Below, piece after piece: positions 1 through 7,018 of a DNA stretch of 10,111 nucleotides (the stretch's first letter is position 1; each line of letters opens with the position of its first letter). The notes under the pieces are model-generated. The model made no database searches and was not told where the DNA came from. It saw only the letters and a program-made list of their open reading frames with translations. Origin of the DNA: Candidatus Poseidoniales archaeon (GTDB lineage Archaea; Thermoplasmatota; Poseidoniia; Poseidoniales; Poseidoniaceae). The translations under genes and the position numbers were made by a program. Location: positions 1 to 10,111 of the forward strand of contig DUCL01000248.1 in assembly GCA_012959845.1 (NCBI GenBank), in the 5' to 3' direction.

Positions 1-85
1 TTCTCAAGATGAGGTGATAGAATTGTTTCGATATCCATTTTATCACATCAGGTTTGTTGCCCACTCTATAGAATCATTTTGTTAT

Positions 86-610
86 TCAAAACATATCATT
101 TAACTTCTTGACTTTGCCTTCACTCGGAGGTGTTCCTTCATCTATCATCTGTTGCATTTCAGCGATCATAGAGTTGACAGTAGCCTCTTTTTCAGGCGTC
201 AATGTCTTTGACAACTGCATCGTTTTCAGAGCAATTTTGATTGCACCTTTTGCCTTTGAAAATCTCTTAGCATTTTCCTTTGCCTTGTCGCTTCTCTGTT
301 TTGCATTATATCCTGTTACTTCGTCCAAGAATGTAGACCAACGCTTACGGGATTCCATTGCAATCTCTCTTCCACCATCTGAATCAAGCAAATCACCAAG
401 TTCGGCTCCCTTCATTTGAGTAACATCAACCGCCAATTTTCCTTCTTCATCAAAGTGACCAGAGACCGTTAATAATATTCCAAAAGAACCTGTGAATTTT
501 CCGTCAGCATCAGCATTTACATTTTCAAAGTATCCGGCAGCAATTTTAGCCAATCCAGCGCTTCCGCCCATTTTCTTCAGTAGTCCACGCTTTAGTGCAA
601 ATCGTTCCAT
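86..610 (-). CDS. Small soluble protein, DUF5611-like (uncharacterised archaeal family)
   Basis: The protein has 174 residues, begins at an ATG and shows no signal peptide or membrane segment, so it is probably cytoplasmic. The N-terminal half (about residues 1-75) alternates short hydrophobic and polar stretches, as expected for a small alpha/beta fold. The centre holds RWSTFLDEVTGYNAKQR, which resembles from memory the conserved FLEEVTGY-x-AKER stretch of the archaeal DUF5611 family; this is my main reason for the family name. After it comes a lysine-rich helical C-terminal part (about residues 105-174) that seems longer than the basic family. Function is unknown, and I cannot assign a reaction. 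The gene stands alone, divergent from the beta-propeller gene. Its start codon lies inside an imperfect inverted repeat (610-639). No Shine-Dalgarno motif is evident. I am sure this is a gene but only moderately sure of the family. Confidence 0.72.
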   Translation of the reverse strand: MERFALKRGLLKKMGGSAGLAKIAAGYFENVNADADGKFTGSFGILLTVSGHFDEEGKLAVDVTQMKGAELGDLLDSDGGREIAMESRKRWSTFLDEVTGYNAKQRSDKAKENAKRFSKAKGAIKIALKTMQLSKTLTPEKEATVNSMIAEMQQMIDEGTPPSEGKVKKLNDMF

Positions 611-639
611 ATGTCAATGGCAGAAGTCCATTTGACATA
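610..639. promoter_or_regulatory. Imperfect inverted repeat at the start of the DUF5611-like gene
   Basis: The arms are TATGTCAATGG (610-620) and CCATTTGACATA (628-639), separated by 7 bases. They are complementary except for one extra base in the right arm. The left arm touches the start codon of the minus-strand gene, and the repeat lies in the 120-base region between two divergent genes. It could be an operator for a dimeric regulator or an RNA hairpin over the translation start. This is a candidate only. Confidence 0.35.
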
Positions 640-730
640 AGGCTCACCGTCATTGACTTTGAAAATCATTGGCTATTTTAGTAATATGTTGATACGATGG
701 AGTTTTCATTGATTGGCATGTGGCAAGTGC

Positions 731-1942
731 ATGCGTGGACTAACCACTAGTGCAATTCTTATTGCAATTTTGTTATTGCCGGTGGTTATTGCTGAGCCGA
801 ATTCAGTGATTCAGATTAGGTCTTCAACCACGCTGGATGATTTTGACATCGGAATTAATACTGGTGCAGTTTCTCCCGATGGGAATAATGTCATACTCGT
901 CGGAAAGGATGGTTATGTGCACCGAATCTCAGCAATCAATCCGATGGATAGAAGCCAGGATATCGAACTCAATGCTGGAGCGACAAGAGACTTCCAAGAT
1001 GTAGCATGGCACCCTAGAGGAAATACTGCGTTATTAGCGGGGGATAATGGAATGGCGTTGAGATATGATACATATGATCACAGTATTAGCAATGTCAACG
1101 GTTCAAGTACAGTAAATGGCTTAGATTTAACTTCAGTTGCTTGGAGGACTTCTGGTGATTATGCCTACTTCGGTGCAATTGATGGAAGTTTATGGAAATT
1201 TTCGGAAGGTTCAGGTTTTGAATCAATAGACAATTATGGCATGTCCTCCCCAGTAAGTGACATAGCGTGTCATAGAACCAACAATGTTTGTGTAGTAGTT
1301 ACTCAAAGTGATGGAATATATGTAATTGGAAAGGATCACCATATTACAAAAATGGGCGATACTAAGGATTACACATGGATGGCAGTAGATTGTGCAGACC
1401 CAACCTTGAACGAATGTGTTGCTTTTGCTAGTGGTCTGATAACAAAGGCAATTCATTTAAATTTTGAAGATTCTTCACTCTCATATGGGAAACCACCTAT
1501 GATGCTAACTACTCTAGAGGGAGATATTACTGATGTGTCAAGGGGTTCTGATGGTACTACATTGCTACATCTTGCACCGTTTGGAATGGTAAGACAACGA
1601 CCGATTACAAGTGAAGCTTATGCACAGATTATCTATTCGGATGTTGAGGAATGGGATGCTGTAGTTTCTGGAAGAGCAATTAAGTTCACTTGGGAAACTA
1701 CATCTTTGAATGGATTTATCATCACAGATTATGGTAATATCATTAGTTTTGAACCGTTGCAAGAAGAGGTTGATACCGGCATTATGACAATGATGATTTT
1801 GATTGCAGTATCAATTTCAGTTCCCGGAGTAATTATTGGTTTAATTTTCATGAATAGTCCGTACTTACAAAGAAAATATCAAGAACGTAGAGATCGTATT
1901 TGGAAAAAGAAACAATTGGCTCAATCTTATAATAGGAAATGA
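731..1942 (+). CDS. Secreted, membrane-anchored beta-propeller-like (WD40/YVTN-type) protein
   Basis: The protein has 403 residues from the ATG at 731. An in-frame TTG at 713 would add six residues, but the ATG places a basic residue directly before the hydrophobic core, as a signal peptide should. Residues 1-21 form that signal peptide, ending in VIA before a probable cleavage site. Residues about 30-345 contain repeated beta-rich units with motifs such as DVAWHPRGNTALLAGDNG and SVAWRTSGDYAYFGAIDGS, typical of WD40/YVTN-like propellers. Four cysteines cluster near residues 180-230 in two close pairs and may form disulphides outside the cell. Residues about 352-374 form one membrane helix, followed by a 29-residue tail rich in Lys and Arg, predicting an outside propeller and an inside tail. 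The ligand is unknown. It lies 76 bases before the dehydrogenase gene and could share its transcript, though a functional link is not evident. Confidence 0.75.
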   Translation: MRGLTTSAILIAILLLPVVIAEPNSVIQIRSSTTLDDFDIGINTGAVSPDGNNVILVGKDGYVHRISAINPMDRSQDIELNAGATRDFQDVAWHPRGNTALLAGDNGMALRYDTYDHSISNVNGSSTVNGLDLTSVAWRTSGDYAYFGAIDGSLWKFSEGSGFESIDNYGMSSPVSDIACHRTNNVCVVVTQSDGIYVIGKDHHITKMGDTKDYTWMAVDCADPTLNECVAFASGLITKAIHLNFEDSSLSYGKPPMMLTTLEGDITDVSRGSDGTTLLHLAPFGMVRQRPITSEAYAQIIYSDVEEWDAVVSGRAIKFTWETTSLNGFIITDYGNIISFEPLQEEVDTGIMTMMILIAVSISVPGVIIGLIFMNSPYLQRKYQERRDRIWKKKQLAQSYNRK

Positions 1943-2018
1943 TGTTTTTCATTTACATCTTATGCAAGGGGTATGTTGAAGAAGCGGTTGTTATTCGTTA
2001 TCAATAGGAGTGATTGCT

Positions 2019-3194
2019 ATGGAGCCATTCGAAGGACTTGACTTTTACAATATTGAGAGCCTATTGAGCGAAGAAGAAATAATGATTCGCGATATGGTTC
2101 GGGATTGGGTTGATGAAGAAGTCTTGCCAAATATTGAGAAAGCATGCGCTGATGGAGTATTTCCTGATGAATGGAGAGTAGCCCTTGGTGAAATGGGCGT
2201 CTTGGGCGCACCACTAAAGGGATATGATTGCCCAGGATTATCATATGTTGCCTATGGTCTAATCTGTCAAGAACTTGAGAGAGGAGATTCAGGACTGCGT
2301 TCTTTTGCTTCTGTACAAGGTTCGTTAGCAATGTATCCAATTTGGGATTTTGGAACTGAGGAACAGAAAAATTACTACTTACCAAAAATGGCAAGTGGTG
2401 AATGGATTGGTTGCTTTGGATTAACCGAGCCAGATTATGGTTCAAACCCAGGTGATATGATTACTAAGGCAGAAGACAAGGGTGACCATTATTTGCTAAA
2501 TGGGGCAAAGATGTGGATTACCAATGGAACCCTTGCCCAAGTTGCAATTGTATGGGCGAAGTTGGATGGAGTAATTCGCGGATTTATTGTTGAGAAAGAT
2601 GATGAAGGATTTAGTGCGCCTGAAATGAAAGGAAAGTATTCTTTGCGTGCAAGTGTAACAAGTGAATTAGTTTTCCAAGATTGTAAGATTCCAAAAGATC
2701 GTATCTTACCTGGAGTAAAGGGACTTCGAGGGCCATTTTCTTGCTTAAACAACGCTCGGTTTGGAATCTCATGGGGCGCCTTAGGCGCTGCAATGGCTTG
2801 TTTCCATTCAGCAAAAACTTACACTCTTTCTCGTATTCAATTTGACCATCCGATTGCATCATATCAATTAGTACAGAACAAGTTGGCTTGGATGTTAAGA
2901 GAAATCACCAAAGGACAATTACTGGCATATCATCTTGGTAAGAAGAAAGATGATGGAACATGGATTCCAGAACAAATCTCACTGGCCAAGATGAATAACG
3001 TAGACATTGCATTGGAGATTGCTAGAATGGCTCGTGACATGCATGGAGCAAATGGAATCCTTGATGAATATCCAATAATGAGGCATATGGCTAACCTCGA
3101 GTCAGTAAAGACTTACGAAGGCACTCATGATATTCATAATCTCATATTGGGACGATATATTACAGGCATTCAAGCATTTACAAGAGAACTTTGA
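2019..3194 (+). CDS. gcdH: Glutaryl-CoA dehydrogenase (acyl-CoA dehydrogenase family)
   Basis: This FAD enzyme oxidises and decarboxylates glutaryl-CoA to crotonyl-CoA in lysine, tryptophan and dicarboxylate breakdown, passing electrons to an electron-transfer flavoprotein. From the ATG at 2019 it has 391 residues, close to the usual size. That start has AGGAG at 2006-2010, eight bases upstream; the in-frame GTG at 2010 overlaps this motif and is less likely. The parts run in family order: an N-terminal helical domain, the FAD-contact strand GCFGLTEPDYGSNPGDM (about residues 132-148), a middle beta domain with RASVTSELVF, and a C-terminal helical domain. The catalytic glutamate is E367 within TYEGTHDIH, followed by ILGRYITGIQAF, the ending typical of glutaryl-CoA dehydrogenases. 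R94 and S98, in LRSFASVQGSL, match the arginine and serine that bind the gamma-carboxylate in the human enzyme, which favours glutaryl-CoA over a plain acyl-CoA. No ETF or CoA-transferase gene lies nearby. Confidence 0.92.
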   Translation: MEPFEGLDFYNIESLLSEEEIMIRDMVRDWVDEEVLPNIEKACADGVFPDEWRVALGEMGVLGAPLKGYDCPGLSYVAYGLICQELERGDSGLRSFASVQGSLAMYPIWDFGTEEQKNYYLPKMASGEWIGCFGLTEPDYGSNPGDMITKAEDKGDHYLLNGAKMWITNGTLAQVAIVWAKLDGVIRGFIVEKDDEGFSAPEMKGKYSLRASVTSELVFQDCKIPKDRILPGVKGLRGPFSCLNNARFGISWGALGAAMACFHSAKTYTLSRIQFDHPIASYQLVQNKLAWMLREITKGQLLAYHLGKKKDDGTWIPEQISLAKMNNVDIALEIARMARDMHGANGILDEYPIMRHMANLESVKTYEGTHDIHNLILGRYITGIQAFTREL

Positions 3195-3202
3195 GCCTGT
3201 AT

Positions 3203-4528
3203 TCACAAAAAGAATTGAGCGATTGCGATAACCAATCCTAGTATTGGGAAGCCTATGTTTTCAATTTGGCTTCTGGCTGAAGAAATCGCAGTCAGTTCAG
3301 TTCCCTTTTCCAATCGTGGTTTGAATCCAGGAGACTTTTCACCAACTGCATAAACTATTGAATTTTGTAGTGTAGTATCAACTTGTTTATCATTGGCCAT
3401 TTCTTCATTTGTTCTTGGTTTTATCATCCCCATTACATAACAAGGGTCACCAAGTTTTAATCCCCACAAAGTCCAACGGTGTCTTAGGATTCTTTCATTG
3501 GCTACAAACATGGAGAATATATTGCCAAATAGGTTGCCAAGGTTGCGATTGTGGTCACATTCCCATTGGATTAAATGGTCTCCAAAATCATTACTTTTTC
3601 TGAATGAGCCAGTAACGATCATTATCCCCCCAGTTCCATCATGTAAGGTGAAATCAGTTCCTCCTTCATCAGTCCTAATCATCCTCCAATACCTAGACAC
3701 CTCTTGACGCATATTTCCATTTGAGTCTCGTACCATTCTTATTTCTTCAACCTCAATTTCATATTGCCAGTTCCACGAAACCAAATCGGATACAGTTTTG
3801 GAATGGTCGTCGTCAACATGCACCATCGGTGGGTCGTTTATTCCATTTCTGACTTGACCAACGAGTTCTGCATTACCAATTGCTACTGAGCGAATAATAG
3901 AGGTTGGAGTGTCTTGCATTGCCTGAAGGCGCTTCCCAGTGAGGAATCCAACTATTAGCCAAATAATTGCTACTACTAACATTATTGGGTATTTGGACAC
4001 ATCTTCTAGTGTGCTCTCTATCAGAACTAATTGATATGCCAATAAACAGTAAGCGATTAACATTGATAATCCTGCATTTGAAAAAAGTGGAGGTGCCGGA
4101 GTCCCTATTTTATTTGGGTGTTCGTCGATTAACTCTGCAAAGGCATCTGCTGAGTATTTGTTTTGTAAATGCCAATCTTGAACAGGTGGTGCGGGAAAAA
4201 CCCATGAGCGCAAATCTTTTTCCGGTCGATGAATCCTTTCTCTGTTCCAAAAAGAAACCAATTCAGTTCCACCCATTTCACTTTGCCATGCAACCTCGCT
4301 CGGGCGCATTTTTTTGCGTATATTGTGTAGTTTGACCTGTAATTCACTTGGGGCTGAAAATCCTACAAGGAGAATTCCAATTGCTGAAATAGCTGGTATC
4401 GTTAGTATAATTCCAACAGCAAAGATGGCAATTCCTAGGATAGACATTATCCAACCAGCGATTCCCATTGGTAGAGTAAATCCAAACATTCCACCGTCAA
4501 GTCCAGTATCATGGCCTTGCGCGTTCAT
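3203..4528 (-). CDS. Multi-pass membrane protein with a GIDE-like (MUL1-type) domain
   Basis: The protein has 441 residues. Hydrophobic segments lie at about 22-58 (long enough for two passes), 152-170, 181-197 and 424-441. Between the fourth segment and the last lies a soluble region of about 225 residues. It resembles the GIDE domain found in eukaryotic MUL1 and in several archaeal and bacterial membrane proteins: it opens with RSVAIGNAELVGQVR (213-227), a position where that family has an S-x-x-x-G-x-x-E-x-x-G pattern, continues with DFTLHDGTGGIMI (292-304), and closes with RHRWTLWGLKLGDPCYVMG (349-367), followed by a membrane helix. No RING or other zinc finger is present, so there is no reason to predict ubiquitin-ligase activity. 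Its biochemical role is unknown. It starts 51 bases after hpnD on the same strand and may be the last gene of that transcript, though a TATA-like sequence at 4552-4561 suggests its own promoter. It converges on gcdH. The family call rests on motif resemblance. Confidence 0.55.
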   Translation of the reverse strand: MNAQGHDTGLDGGMFGFTLPMGIAGWIMSILGIAIFAVGIILTIPAISAIGILLVGFSAPSELQVKLHNIRKKMRPSEVAWQSEMGGTELVSFWNRERIHRPEKDLRSWVFPAPPVQDWHLQNKYSADAFAELIDEHPNKIGTPAPPLFSNAGLSMLIAYCLLAYQLVLIESTLEDVSKYPIMLVVAIIWLIVGFLTGKRLQAMQDTPTSIIRSVAIGNAELVGQVRNGINDPPMVHVDDDHSKTVSDLVSWNWQYEIEVEEIRMVRDSNGNMRQEVSRYWRMIRTDEGGTDFTLHDGTGGIMIVTGSFRKSNDFGDHLIQWECDHNRNLGNLFGNIFSMFVANERILRHRWTLWGLKLGDPCYVMGMIKPRTNEEMANDKQVDTTLQNSIVYAVGEKSPGFKPRLEKGTELTAISSARSQIENIGFPILGLVIAIAQFFL

Positions 4529-4551
4529 AGATACGGTTAGGCGATTTGGTT

Positions 4552-4561
4552 CTTAATATTG
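4552..4561 (-). promoter_or_regulatory. Candidate TATA-like element for the GIDE-like gene
   Basis: The minus strand reads CAATATTAAG, centred about 28 bases before the ATG at 4528. In archaea that distance would place transcription initiation at or near the start codon, giving a leaderless message. No Shine-Dalgarno motif precedes this ATG, which fits. AT-rich decamers are common in this sequence, so the evidence is weak. Confidence 0.25.
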
Positions 4562-4579
4562 ACAGGTCACAATACTTGC

Positions 4580-5878
4580 TTAAACTGCAGGTAGTATGCC
4601 TAGTTTTGAAAGACCAGTCCAAACTGGGTTGAGGAATTCCGGCAATATTCTATGACGGATATATACAGCAGCAGCAAGAGATATTTTCTGTACCTTGTTC
4701 AACTTAACTCTCTTGGTGAATACATCGCCTTGTTGCTTTTCAATTTGGCGAAGTATTTTGTCATAGAAAGCGATCATTGCTGCGGGGGAATATCTGGTTC
4801 TTCTTGGGAGTAGTGGGAGTAGTAATCTTGCTTCTTCAAGATATGTTCTTGCTCGCTTTGCATATGCTGCACAGTAAGGTTCCCAGTTCATATTCAATAC
4901 AACCTTGCCATCAAGTTCAGATTCATTTAGACCATTTGTCTCTAATTCGTTTAGTGGAAGGTAGACTCTATCTCTTGCAATATCTTCTCCAACATCACGC
5001 AGAACATTTGTTAGTTGCATGAATATTCCCCAAGACTCTGCATATTTTTTTGCAGCAGGGTCTTCATAACCAAATATTTCGATGCACATTAGGCCGACAA
5101 CAGATGCAACTCTGTAGCAGTAAACATATAATTCGTCAAATGTTCTGTACCTGTTATTGTATAGGTCATCTTCCATTCCTGAAATCAAATCGTCAAATAC
5201 TGTGCGAGGAATAGAATAACGATTTACTGTGTCTTTTAATGCAAGGAATACAGGGTCGGTTGAGAATACATCAGTATATGCAGTTGACAACTTCTTTCTA
5301 AAGAAGAACAATTGTGTGATTTTGTTTAGGTATGCTTCTTTGTCCAAGACTGTTCCTTGTTGTTGCAAATTTTCCAATTGTTCTCTATATGCAACAGCTT
5401 CAGGGTCGCCCTCGCCCATTCCACCAGGGAACTTGTCTGCCCAATCACCGTCTGCAATGTCATCTGCTCTACGACAGAATGCATAGACTGCACACATTGC
5501 TAATCTCTGTTCATCTGGTAAATATTTGAATGAATGATAAAAGTTACCGGCCTCTCGCATTGTCAATTCTTCACAGTAGCGATATGCTAGTTTCAATAAT
5601 TCAGCAGGAGGACTTTGGGACCAAATAGGTGCATCTAGGTGAGAAAATGGATCTACTAATTCATCAGCCTCGCCTACAATTCCAATATATGTAGCACCTT
5701 CGCGAATTGCTTCCATTGCAGTAACGCTCACCGCTTTGACAGTATCTCTGGCCAGTGTAACACCAGCTCTAAGCCTATCAAGAGTCGTTAATTGCTTTCT
5801 TTCACCAGCCGAATGTTTTGAAGTTGCTCCTCCCTTTAGAGGGAAGAGTAAATCAAGAGGTTTACGGCGTTCTAGCAT
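4580..5878 (-). CDS. hpnD: Presqualene diphosphate synthase HpnD with N-terminal extension
   Basis: HpnD joins two farnesyl diphosphates head to head into presqualene diphosphate, the first step of the HpnCDE route. The squalene/phytoene synthase domain spans about residues 95-410. The first Asp-rich motif lies in YAFCRRADDIAD (DDIAD at 139-143), and the second in TNVLRDVGEDIARDRVYLP (D295 and D299); both bind magnesium and the diphosphates. The QLTNVLRDVGED form and the central VASVVGLMCIEIFGY favour HpnD over HpnC. At 432 residues it is much longer than the usual 280 or so. The excess is mostly an N-terminal extension of about 90 residues, rich in Arg and Lys at first, with no evident signal peptide, and I do not recognise it. 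The ATG at 5878 was chosen; an in-frame TTG at 5887 would add three residues. A phytoene synthase role is less likely because hpnC and hpnE are adjacent. Confidence 0.88.
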   Translation of the reverse strand: MLERRKPLDLLFPLKGGATSKHSAGERKQLTTLDRLRAGVTLARDTVKAVSVTAMEAIREGATYIGIVGEADELVDPFSHLDAPIWSQSPPAELLKLAYRYCEELTMREAGNFYHSFKYLPDEQRLAMCAVYAFCRRADDIADGDWADKFPGGMGEGDPEAVAYREQLENLQQQGTVLDKEAYLNKITQLFFFRKKLSTAYTDVFSTDPVFLALKDTVNRYSIPRTVFDDLISGMEDDLYNNRYRTFDELYVYCYRVASVVGLMCIEIFGYEDPAAKKYAESWGIFMQLTNVLRDVGEDIARDRVYLPLNELETNGLNESELDGKVVLNMNWEPYCAAYAKRARTYLEEARLLLPLLPRRTRYSPAAMIAFYDKILRQIEKQQGDVFTKRVKLNKVQKISLAAAVYIRHRILPEFLNPVWTGLSKLGILPAV

Positions 5879-5897
5879 CTTGACCAAACAGCCCTAT

Positions 5898-5916
5898 CAC
5901 TCACCCCTTTTGAGTG
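5898..5916 (-). promoter_or_regulatory. Short hairpin in the hpnD leader
   Basis: CACTCA (5898-5903) and TGAGTG (5911-5916) are perfectly complementary around a 7-base loop that reads AAAGGGG on the minus strand. The hairpin ends 19 bases before the hpnD ATG. Its loop and 3' arm contain GGGGTGAG, partly resembling a Shine-Dalgarno sequence, but too far upstream for a normal start. A six-base stem could arise by chance. Confidence 0.22.
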
Positions 5917-5973
5917 CATCCCTTATTTGGCCAAAAAATATTCTTGGGAAGGAAATTTTCATCGATGGTATTT

Positions 5974-5988
5974 GGAAAATATATACTT
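5974..5988 (-). promoter_or_regulatory. Candidate TATA box upstream of hpnD
   Basis: The minus strand reads AAGTATATATTTTCC, a good match to an archaeal TATA box, in the 157-base gap between hpnC and hpnD. Transcription would start near 5955 and give a leader of roughly 75 bases containing the hairpin at 5898-5916. If real, hpnD can be expressed independently of hpnE and hpnC. No separate BRE is convincing. Confidence 0.35.
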
Positions 5989-6035
5989 CATGTGAGCATT
6001 TACTTACAAACCTGTCATATCAGAATCAAAAACTA

Positions 6036-6987
6036 TTATTGCTTTTTCTGTACCCTTTTCCAATCTCTTCTTGCGCCAAAAAATAGCCGTAATTGGCTGA
6101 ATTTACTCACTTTAGGTCGTTTTTTCCAAGTATTGTATTTTTGCTTTCTAATCGAAGTCAATATCGCTTCGCCTCCGAATGTGAACATTCGTAAGTCAAC
6201 CGCTAGATGAGGGTCAACCAAATCCCACAATTGTTTGCCGTCATCAAACCATTTTTGTGCTCTGTCAACTTCAAATTTCATCATCGAACGCCAGCGTTCA
6301 TCATAGACTCTATTCTGATAATCTTGTGGAGAATAATCAAACATTTCCATCGTTTCTATTGGGAAATATGAACGGTTTTGGTCCAAATCTCTTGCTACAT
6401 CTTGCCAGTGGTTTGCTAATTGAAGTGCAGTACAGGTATAATCGCTAATCCTTCGTAAGTTCTCATCATCATGGCCATAGACATAAAGGAATAGATGTCC
6501 GACAGGATCTGCGGACAAAATACAATACTCTCTCAACTCATCAAAATTTGAATAAGTTGTTTTTGTTTGGTCAAGTTTGAATGCTTTAATTAAGTCAATA
6601 TGGCTTCAATGGAATATTGAATTTCTTTGAAGTATGTGCAACCGCTATCAATATTGGATGTCTTGGTTTTCCGTTCCAACCATCCCTTGCAGCTTCTTCC
6701 AAGTCTCTCTGCCATGTTTCAAGCAAAGCGATTCTACCTTCGCTGTCAAAGGGTGCATCATCCCCTAAATCATCAGCATAGCGGCAAAATGCATAGATGT
6801 TTTCGATGTGTTGGCGGATATGTTTTGGTGTGAAATAATTGGTGATGAGGAAGTTTTCATAGTGTGCCTTTGCAATTTTTGTGCAATAATTCTGAGCAGA
6901 GTCTATGTCGTTATGAGTATCCCAACCAGCGAGATGAATTCTCTCTCCATCAATACTGTGTATGCCCCAAGTGAATTTCTCTCCCAT
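6036..6987 (-). pseudogene. hpnC: Hydroxysqualene synthase HpnC, interrupted by a frameshift
   Basis: HpnC converts presqualene diphosphate to hydroxysqualene. The reading frame is in two pieces. The first (6987-6595, 130 residues) starts at an ATG preceded by GAGGGG and carries YAFCRYADDLGDD, the first Asp-rich motif (DDLGD at 72-76). It stops at a TGA just after FNIPLKPY. The second piece continues in another frame from about 6599, reading IDLIKAFKLDQTKTTY and then the second motif LANHWQDVARDLDQNRSYFP, and ends at tandem stops TAA TAG (6038-6033). Joined, they give about 317 residues, a normal HpnC. The junction reads CCATATTGAC; adding one AT gives CCATATATTGAC and restores an uninterrupted KPYIDLIKAF. 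Both halves look under coding constraint, so the break is recent or a sequencing or assembly error. The context of hpnE 31 bases upstream supports the identity. Translation could give only a truncated first half. Confidence 0.85.
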
Positions 6988-7018
6988 TATTTCCCCTCAC
7001 ATGTTGATTATTCATTGC

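Noticed and set aside
2..103. Plus-strand open frame from the window edge to a TAA at 101-103, about 33 codons, which could be the 3' end of an upstream gene
   Set aside because: It is too short to recognise, has no known motif, and would overlap the end of the minus-strand gene by 18 bases. It remains possible but cannot be supported.
2017..2862. Minus-strand open frames within the dehydrogenase gene
   Set aside because: The plus frame has all acyl-CoA dehydrogenase motifs and a Shine-Dalgarno site; the opposite frames have no recognisable content.
4580..5878. HpnD as a phytoene synthase (CrtB) for carotenoid or retinal synthesis
   Set aside because: The neighbours are HpnC and HpnE, and no lycopene cyclase, phytoene desaturase of CrtI type or rhodopsin gene is present in the window.
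6595..6602. Programmed +1 frameshift at TAT-TGA-C in hpnC, like that of prfB
   Set aside because: There is no stimulatory Shine-Dalgarno motif just upstream, the slip would be poorly paired, and the product would lack one residue, whereas adding AT restores normal length.
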